Source: Haemophilus parahaemolyticus (GTDB lineage Bacteria; Pseudomonadota; Gammaproteobacteria; Enterobacterales; Pasteurellaceae). From it: a stretch of 27,063 nucleotides of DNA. The notes below the pieces were generated by a model. That model saw nothing but the letters and a program-made list of their open reading frames with translations, did no database searches and was not told the origin of the DNA. The stretch is taken from assembly GCF_018373095.1 (NCBI RefSeq), contig NZ_JAHAHT010000014.1:1-27063 (forward strand). The letters run 5' to 3'. The position numbers and the translations under genes are program-made. Below, in pieces: positions 21,983 to 27,063 of this stretch; the first letter of the stretch is position 1; each line of letters starts with the position of its first letter.

Positions 21983-22013
21983 CAAAGAGCAATGTTGCTG
22001 CTAGGATAAACAA

Positions 22014-23117
22014 CTACAACCTCATTGGCATAATCACATATTCTGCAGTGTTGTTATCGCAATCTTCGATTAAACAACTTGAGCTTGCATCCACTAGGCT
22101 AAAACGCACGCGTTCGCATTTGAGCGTATTTAATACATCTAACACATAGCTTACGTTGAAACCAACTTCCATTGCTAAACTTTGATAATGTACATCAATA
22201 ATTTCTTCTGCCTCTTCTTGTTCTGGATTGTTGGCAGTAATTTTGAGTACATCTTGTTCAAGTGTTAAACGCACGCCACGGAATTTTTCGTTTGATAAAA
22301 TCGCCGCGCGCATTAAAGCTCGACGAAGCACTTCAGTATCCGCTTCTAAAATACGATCTGCATTACGAGGTAAAACTCTGCGGTAATCTGGGAAACGTCC
22401 ATCAATCAATTTTGACGTAAACACTACGTCATTCATCGTTACACGAATATTGCTTGAGCCAATCTCTAAACGCACGATTTCGTTGCTTACGCTTAACAAG
22501 CGGGAGAGTTCTAACACTGCTTTACGAGGCACGATTACAGAGTGCGAAACAAGCTCTTGCGTGAGTGGCATTGTGCAGACCGCAAGACGATGCCCATCAG
22601 TTGCAACTGCACGCAATAAATTACCTTCGGTTTCGAATTTCATTCCATTTAAGAAATAACGAGCATCTTGGTTCGCCATTGAGAATTGAGTTGCATCAAT
22701 TAAGCGGGCAAAAATGGCTTGTTCAAGGCTGAAATCCACTTCTGGCGTCCAATCCATTAAATTTGGATACTCGCTTGCAGGTAAAGTCGCTAAACTAAAT
22801 TTACTGCGACCTGCTTTAACTATGGCTTTATCCTCCTCGAACTGCACCGAAATGAGACTATCTTCAGGCAAACTCTTCGAAATATCCAAGAATTTCTTGG
22901 CAGGAATGGTAAATTTTCCTGAAAAATCGACCGCTTGAGCTAATTGGGCTTGGGTGCTTAGTTCCACCTCTAAGTCTGTTCCCGTAAGAGAAAGGCGATC
23001 GCCTTCTACTTCAAGCAAAATGTTGTTAATGATAGGCAACGTTGGACGGCTTGCAAGTACACCGCACACTTGTTGCAAGGGTTTGAGTAACTGTTCTCTG
23101 GTAATCGTAAATAACAT
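22014..23117 (-). CDS. dnaN: DNA polymerase III beta sliding clamp
   Basis: The ring-shaped processivity clamp of the replicative polymerase. From ATG 23117 it is 367 residues: MLFTITREQLLKPLQQVCGV matches the family start, and AGGA lies 6 nt before it. An ATG at 23123 is possible but sits directly on the ribosome site. Further marks are GTDLEVELSTQAQ, the clamp core FPDYRRVLPRNA, and the C-terminal EYVIMPMRL, the usual end of beta. It lies 21 bp behind dnaA in the conserved dnaA-dnaN-recF order. Confidence 0.97.
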   Translation of the reverse strand: MLFTITREQLLKPLQQVCGVLASRPTLPIINNILLEVEGDRLSLTGTDLEVELSTQAQLAQAVDFSGKFTIPAKKFLDISKSLPEDSLISVQFEEDKAIVKAGRSKFSLATLPASEYPNLMDWTPEVDFSLEQAIFARLIDATQFSMANQDARYFLNGMKFETEGNLLRAVATDGHRLAVCTMPLTQELVSHSVIVPRKAVLELSRLLSVSNEIVRLEIGSSNIRVTMNDVVFTSKLIDGRFPDYRRVLPRNADRILEADTEVLRRALMRAAILSNEKFRGVRLTLEQDVLKITANNPEQEEAEEIIDVHYQSLAMEVGFNVSYVLDVLNTLKCERVRFSLVDASSSCLIEDCDNNTAEYVIMPMRL

Positions 23118-23138
23118 AACCATTCCTAATCGTCGTTT

Positions 23139-24470
23139 TTATGATGATAATTTGCGTGTTAAAAGAGTGTAATCTTCTTGGATACTGGTATCAGTATCAC
23201 GTAATTCTGCAATGGTTTTGCAAGCGTGCATCACGGTGGTGTGGTCACGTCCGCCGAACTCTCGCCCAATTTCTGGCAAGCTATGATTGGTCAGCTCTTT
23301 TGCCAATGCCATTGCGATTTGGCGTGGACGTGCAATGGTTCGTGTGCGACTTTTCGATTTAATATCCGCCAATTTAATGTTGTAATGATCCGCCACCACG
23401 CGCTGAATATTTTCGATCGTAATCAGCTGTTCATAAGCGGCAAAACGGTCACGTAATACTTCACGTGCCATATCAATCGTAATCGGGCGATGAGTTACCG
23501 TCTGCCACGCAATAACAGAGTTTAACGCCCCTTCGAGTTCACGCACGTGAGTACGTAATTTTTGTCCGATCAAATAGGCTACATCTTCTAACAATTCCAC
23601 GCCTCGTTCTTCCGCTTTTTTACGCAAAATCGCCACGCGGGTTTCTAATTCTGGCGGTTCGATCGTGGAGCTAATCCCACAACTAAGACGCGATTTAATC
23701 AGCGGATCAATACCTTCAATATTTTTCGGGTAAACATTAGAGGTCAAGATCACTTGCTTGCCTTGATCAAATAAGGCGTTTAACAAGTGTAAAAATTCCT
23801 CTTGTACCTTCGGCTTATCCGCCAAAAACTGAATATCATCGATCATCAATACATCCAATGAGCGGTAGAATTTTTTGAGTTTATCCGCTTCTTGGCTGTT
23901 AGTGTTAATCGCTTTCAAAATATCACGATAAAAACGTTCCGAATGAATATAAAGAATACGCAAATTTGGTGTTTTTTTGAGCAACGAATTACCGATCGCA
24001 TGCAAAAGGTGAGTTTTCCCCAAGCCCGTATTGGCGTAAAGAGACAATGGATTGCAATGACTCTGCCCCAGCTCGTTTACTACCTGTTGTGATACCGCTT
24101 TGGCAAGCTGGTTTGAGCGACCTTGTACAAAGTTATCGAAGTGCTGACCTGGGTTAATTCCCGTTTTAAATGTACCCATAGCAGGATCTTGCTGAGCATT
24201 CTGTGTTGCTTCCACGCGTTTTTCATTCGGGCGAATCCCCACGCGAGTGGTGACGATCAACGCTTCATTCTTGGACAAAAAACGAGCCAGATCAATGATC
24301 TCATTCAAGAAATTATCTTTTACCCATTTCTCAACAAACTGATTTTGAGCATAAAGCGTTAATTCTCCATCGCTAAAACTCGCCTGTAACGGGCGTAGCC
24401 AAGTGCTATAGTCCGTAGACGATACTTTTGATTGTAAATGATTAAGGCAATCCGCCCAAAGAGAAGACAC
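23139..24470 (-). CDS. dnaA: Chromosomal replication initiator DnaA
   Basis: A 443-residue AAA+ initiator that binds DnaA boxes and opens oriC. The start is GTG at 24470 with GGGAG before it, as in E. coli. The N-terminal oligomerisation domain (to about 75) is followed by a short linker. The AAA+ part carries ANTGLGKTHLL (147-157) as Walker A, where Ala147 stands in place of the usual first Gly (GGTGLGKT in E. coli). VLMIDDIQFL is Walker B and DPLIKSRLSCG the sensor region. The DNA-binding signature GGRDHTTVMHACKTI is intact near the C-terminus. The 165 bp between dnaA and prfA contain two weak DnaA boxes. Confidence 0.96.
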   Translation of the reverse strand: MSSLWADCLNHLQSKVSSTDYSTWLRPLQASFSDGELTLYAQNQFVEKWVKDNFLNEIIDLARFLSKNEALIVTTRVGIRPNEKRVEATQNAQQDPAMGTFKTGINPGQHFDNFVQGRSNQLAKAVSQQVVNELGQSHCNPLSLYANTGLGKTHLLHAIGNSLLKKTPNLRILYIHSERFYRDILKAINTNSQEADKLKKFYRSLDVLMIDDIQFLADKPKVQEEFLHLLNALFDQGKQVILTSNVYPKNIEGIDPLIKSRLSCGISSTIEPPELETRVAILRKKAEERGVELLEDVAYLIGQKLRTHVRELEGALNSVIAWQTVTHRPITIDMAREVLRDRFAAYEQLITIENIQRVVADHYNIKLADIKSKSRTRTIARPRQIAMALAKELTNHSLPEIGREFGGRDHTTVMHACKTIAELRDTDTSIQEDYTLLTRKLSS

Positions 24471-24483
24471 GATTTACTCCCAA

Positions 24484-24532
24484 AACTTGTGAAAAAGGTT
24501 GTCTATAATACCTTAAAACCTTGTGGAAATCT
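24484..24532 (-). promoter_or_regulatory. dnaA promoter region with two weak DnaA boxes
   Basis: Read on the minus strand, ATTTCCACA and TTTTTCACA each agree with TTATCCACA at 7 of 9 bases and stand in the same orientation on either side of a -10-like TATTAT. This could allow mild DnaA autoregulation. There is no box cluster that would mark oriC. Confidence 0.35.
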
Positions 24533-24580
24533 TGCAAATTTTTTAGAAAAAATTACCGCTTATTTTTCTTCAAGCAATTT

Positions 24581-24600
24581 GCGGAAATTTCCGCTATAAT
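24581..24600 (+). promoter_or_regulatory. prfA -10 with an adjoining perfect palindrome
   Basis: TATAAT (24595-24600) lies about 36 bp before prfA. Immediately upstream is GCGGAAATTTCCGC (24581-24594), a perfect 14-bp palindrome filling the spacer. The -35 is not recognisable. The palindrome could be an operator, but no regulator is identified. Confidence 0.5.
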
Positions 24601-24635
24601 TCGCTTCATTTACATTCATTACATAAAAGAGAACA

Positions 24636-25718
24636 ATGAAAGAATCTATCATTAGCAAGTTAGAAAGTTTAAGTGAACGCCACGAAGAGTTACAAGCATT
24701 GTTAGGCGATGCCTCTGTGATCTCAGATCAAGACAAATTCCGTGCTTATTCTAAAGAATATTCTCAATTAGAAGAGGTAGTTAGCACCTTCAATCGCTGG
24801 AAAAAGCTCAACAACGACATTGAAGATGCACAAATCCTATTAGATGATCCTGATATGAAAGAAATTGCCGAAGAAGAGATCGCAGAAAACAAAGCCGAAA
24901 TTGAGCAGCTTGAGCAACACTTGCAAATTCTCTTACTGCCGAAAGATCCGAACGATGAATACAACGCCTTCTTAGAAATCCGTGCGGGAACGGGCGGTGA
25001 TGAAGCGGGTATTTTCGCAGGCGATTTATATCGTATGTACAGCCGTTATTGCGAAAGTAAACGCTGGCGTATCGAAGAGCTTTCTGCCAATGAAAGCGAA
25101 CAGGGCGGATACAAAGAAATCATCGTGAAAATTTCAGGTGAAGGCGTGTATGGTCAGCTTAAATTTGAATCAGGTGGTCACCGCGTACAACGCGTACCAA
25201 AAACCGAATCGCAAGGGCGTATTCACACCTCAGCTTGTACCGTAGCGGTAATGCCAGAATTACCAGAATCGGAAATGCCAGAAATTAACCCAGCGGATTT
25301 GCGTATTGATACTTACCGTTCATCAGGTGCGGGTGGTCAGCACGTTAATACCACCGACTCAGCGGTACGTATTACCCACCTTCCAACAGGAATTGTAGTA
25401 GAATGCCAAGATGAGCGTTCACAGCATAAAAATAAAGCGAAAGCGTTGGCAGTATTGGCTTCACGCATTGTGCAAGTTGAACAAGAACGTCAAGCAGCTG
25501 AGCAGGCGGATACACGTCGTAACTTACTTGGTTCAGGCGACCGTTCGGATAAAATTCGGACTTACAACTACCCACAAGGTCGTGTGACGGATCACCGCAT
25601 CAACCTTACTGTTTACCGCTTAGATGAAGTAATGAACGGTAAAATTGATGAGTTGATTCAACCAATCATTACTGAATATCAAGCTGACCAATTAGCTGCG
25701 TTATCTGAAAATGCATAA
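24636..25718 (+). CDS. prfA: Peptide chain release factor 1
   Basis: The 360-residue RF1 has the same length as E. coli RF1. It reads UAA and UAG stop codons and triggers peptide release. The catalytic GGQ lies at 233-235 in RSSGAGGQHVN. The stop-recognition site is PKT at 188-190 (RVPKTESQGRIHTSA), where E. coli has PAT, so RF1 rather than RF2 (which has SPF) is clear. It is divergent from dnaA, and away from prmC, with which it is often linked. Confidence 0.97.
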   Translation: MKESIISKLESLSERHEELQALLGDASVISDQDKFRAYSKEYSQLEEVVSTFNRWKKLNNDIEDAQILLDDPDMKEIAEEEIAENKAEIEQLEQHLQILLLPKDPNDEYNAFLEIRAGTGGDEAGIFAGDLYRMYSRYCESKRWRIEELSANESEQGGYKEIIVKISGEGVYGQLKFESGGHRVQRVPKTESQGRIHTSACTVAVMPELPESEMPEINPADLRIDTYRSSGAGGQHVNTTDSAVRITHLPTGIVVECQDERSQHKNKAKALAVLASRIVQVEQERQAAEQADTRRNLLGSGDRSDKIRTYNYPQGRVTDHRINLTVYRLDEVMNGKIDELIQPIITEYQADQLAALSENA

Positions 25719-25724
25719 TAAATT

Positions 25725-25753
25725 TGCCCTCATTTCGAGGGCATAAAATTTTA
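25725..25753 (+). terminator. Weak terminator after prfA
   Basis: TGCCCTC (25725-25731) pairs with GAGGGCA (25737-25743) around a 5-nt loop, followed by TAAAATTTT. The T-run is short, so read-through into the lipoprotein gene is possible. Confidence 0.5.
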
Positions 25754-25764
25754 AGGAAATCAAC

Positions 25765-26340
25765 ATGTTAAAACGTTTATCGGTAATTTTCTCGCTATTT
25801 TTGACCGCTTGTACGAGTCATGTTTTTACAACAAGTTCGTCAAAATCAAACGAAAATGCACAACCTCAGCCCTCTTATCCAATCAAAACCTCATCGGTAA
25901 AAGCAGATTATTTTATTGGTAACTGGGCATGTGAAATGAGTGGCGGCAATACAAGTTCATCTAATACTGTCCAGCTTACACGAGATGGTTATGCATATTA
26001 TTTAGGTACATTCACCATGCCAAAAGAAGAACCGCTGTTTCAATATCAGCTAGAGCGTATCGGTACCTGGTCTTTTTCAAATGATGTATTAACCTATCAA
26101 TTTAGCAAAAGCAATTTTACCCGTGCCCATACTTTTGAGATGTTGAAAAAAATTAAAACCGATAAAAATCTAAATGCTGAAGAGAATGCCATTTTTAACG
26201 GGCGCTCCTCACAGTTGAATAATTCAAGCAGTAAACCTGTTTCACTTTCCGTCAGTGATTTTACCGATCAAAGTTTTGTTATTAGTCAGCAATTAGCTGA
26301 AACGACGAGAACAGGAATTTGTAAACGCATTATTAAATAG
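25765..26340 (+). CDS. Small lipoprotein of unknown function
   Basis: A 191-residue lipoprotein with a 15-residue signal peptide and the lipobox LTAC (Cys16). Residues 17-45 are a Ser/Asn/Pro-rich linker. The rest begins ADYFIGNWACEMSGG and is predicted mostly beta strand; the GNW and GTW near strands, and Cys residues at ~54 and near the end (TGICKRI), suggest a small lipocalin-like barrel with one disulfide, which is only an inference. I do not recognise a named family. The codons for T-A-C of the lipobox are a USS (ACCGCTTGT). It has AAGGAA before the start and a strong terminator after. Confidence 0.75.
   Translation: MLKRLSVIFSLFLTACTSHVFTTSSSKSNENAQPQPSYPIKTSSVKADYFIGNWACEMSGGNTSSSNTVQLTRDGYAYYLGTFTMPKEEPLFQYQLERIGTWSFSNDVLTYQFSKSNFTRAHTFEMLKKIKTDKNLNAEENAIFNGRSSQLNNSSSKPVSLSVSDFTDQSFVISQQLAETTRTGICKRIIK
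25804..25812 (-). repeat. Actinobacillus-type uptake signal encoding the lipobox
   Basis: ACCGCTTGT is the exact reverse complement of the 9-mer ACAAGCGGT and falls in frame as Thr-Ala-Cys of LTAC. Confidence 0.85.
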
Positions 26341-26350
26341 TGATACCTTA

Positions 26351-26376
26351 CCGCAGGCAATTTCCTGCGGTTTTTT
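26351..26376 (+). terminator. Intrinsic terminator after the small lipoprotein gene
   Basis: CCGCAGG (26351-26357) pairs with CCTGCGG (26364-26370), followed by TTTTTT. Confidence 0.85.
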
Positions 26377-26507
26377 GGAAAACGCTCTCCTTTTACAAGC
26401 CAGTCAAAACTCACTAGCCCTCCATTTTATCTAAATTTTGTTGTTTTTTGCTCACCTTGTGTGATATTCGCCCGCTTTTTAATTTTGCGAATCTTTGAAG
26501 AAATTTC

Positions 26508-26515
26508 ACCGCTTG
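26508..26515 (-). repeat. Actinobacillus-type uptake signal core
   Basis: ACCGCTTG with AAATTTC before it matches the core plus its AT-rich extension. It lies in the intergenic region upstream of aspS. Confidence 0.7.
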
Positions 26516-26548
26516 GTAGCCTTTATCTACCCATCTTTCGCCTATTCC

Positions 26549-26556
26549 GCTATAAT
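26549..26556 (+). promoter_or_regulatory. Probable -10 of aspS
   Basis: CCGCTATAATTCC contains a perfect TATAAT about 65 bp before aspS, in the same context as the prfA -10 (CCGCTATAATTC). No clear -35 is visible. Confidence 0.45.
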
Positions 26557-26616
26557 TCCCACAATTTTCCCGCTATCTTCCCTTTATCGGGAGCTAATTT
26601 TCAAAAGGACATAATT

Positions 26617-27063
26617 ATGATGCGTACAAACTATTGTGGCGAATTAAACCGTAGCCACGTTGGACAAAATGTAACTTTAAGTGGCTGGGTACACCGTGTG
26701 CGTAACCTTGGTCGTTTTATCTTTATGCAAATCCGCGACCGTGAAGGCGTGGTGCAAGTATTCTTCGATGAGAAAGATGAAGCGTTATTTAAAGTAGCAT
26801 CTAGCCTGCGTGCAGAAGCCTGCGTGCAAATTCAAGGTGAAGTGATTGCTCGTGATGAGTCGCAAATCAACAAGGATATGGCAACGGGCGAAATCGAAGT
26901 GTTAGTGAAAAATGTGTTAGTTTATAACAATGCTGATGTACTGCCACTCGACTTCAACCAGAACAACACTGAAGAGCAACGCTTAAAATATCGCTACTTA
27001 GATTTACGCCGTCCTGAAATGGCAGAAAAACTTAAAACGCGTGCGAAAATTACCAGCTTTGTA
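26617..27063 (+). CDS. aspS: Aspartate-tRNA ligase (3' end outside window)
   Basis: The first 149 codons of aspS run to the window edge; family length is about 590. The enzyme charges tRNA-Asp. MMRTNYCGEL begins the protein; AAGGAC lies 6 nt before the ATG at 26617, and a second ATG follows at 26620. The N-terminal anticodon-binding OB domain (VTLSGWVHRVRNLGRFIFMQ) and the start of the catalytic part (LPLDFNQNNTEEQRLKYRYL and LDLRRPEM) are clear. The OB-fold strand is RFIFMQIRDREG where E. coli has SLIFIDMRDREG, a modest difference. Confidence 0.95.
   Translation, partial: MMRTNYCGELNRSHVGQNVTLSGWVHRVRNLGRFIFMQIRDREGVVQVFFDEKDEALFKVASSLRAEACVQIQGEVIARDESQINKDMATGEIEVLVKNVLVYNNADVLPLDFNQNNTEEQRLKYRYLDLRRPEMAEKLKTRAKITSFV

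Noticed and set aside
24471..24635. Replication origin in the dnaA-prfA gap
   Set aside because: Only two weak DnaA-box-like sites and no AT-rich repeat cluster are present; dnaA alone does not mark oriC in this family.
1..27063. tRNA genes, CRISPR arrays, insertion sequences
   Set aside because: I found no cloverleaf, no regularly spaced repeats and no transposase-like frame in the window.

Overview
This window looks like core chromosome of a gamma-proteobacterium of the family Pasteurellaceae. Three things point there: low-GC codon use, gene content and order, and dense copies of the DNA uptake signal sequence (USS). I count 14 copies of the core CAAGCGGT (either strand), the dialect of the Actinobacillus pleuropneumoniae / Mannheimia / Haemophilus ducreyi branch, and 4 copies of the H. 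influenzae-type core AAGTGCGGT. Three of those four lie in one 2.8 kb accessory block. Genus and species cannot be fixed from the window alone.

Layout. 1-2300: envelope cluster ldtD (5' end outside) - mepK - gloC, the E. coli ycbB-ycbK-ycbL order. 2300-2653: gap with a decayed YadA-like anchor fragment, a strong hairpin and probable ARG boxes. 2654-4452: argH converging on ridA. 4460-7661: accessory block with a frameshifted XRE regulator, a divergent AbiJ/HEPN-like gene, a surface lipoprotein and a Slam-type outer-membrane exporter. 7730-11722, minus strand: ilvE, grxD, ybaB-recR, purD with a PurR-type operator. 11966-13349: rpsF-priB-rpsR-rplI. 13398-16055, minus strand: prmC-sirB1-kdsA. 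16160-19792, minus strand: fecBCDE-type iron-chelate importer with a Fur-like site. 19793-20359: a decayed proB (glutamate 5-kinase) fragment. 20360-24470, minus strand: dnaA-dnaN-recF and a small membrane methyltransferase-like gene. 24636 to the end: prfA, a small lipoprotein, and the 5' part of aspS.

The most interesting accessory unit is the surface-lipoprotein/Slam pair. The exporter follows its likely substrate directly, and an intrinsic terminator sits between the two genes. An abortive-infection-like gene lies 20 bp upstream in the same direction. The block is AT-rich and carries the other USS dialect, which suggests transfer from an H. influenzae-like relative. Other points worth checking are a 4-base (CAAT) expansion that breaks the XRE gene, a Gly-to-Cys change in the Walker A motif of FecE, a Walker A change in DnaA, and two gene relics (yadA-like and proB). 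I saw no tRNA, rRNA, CRISPR array or insertion sequence.
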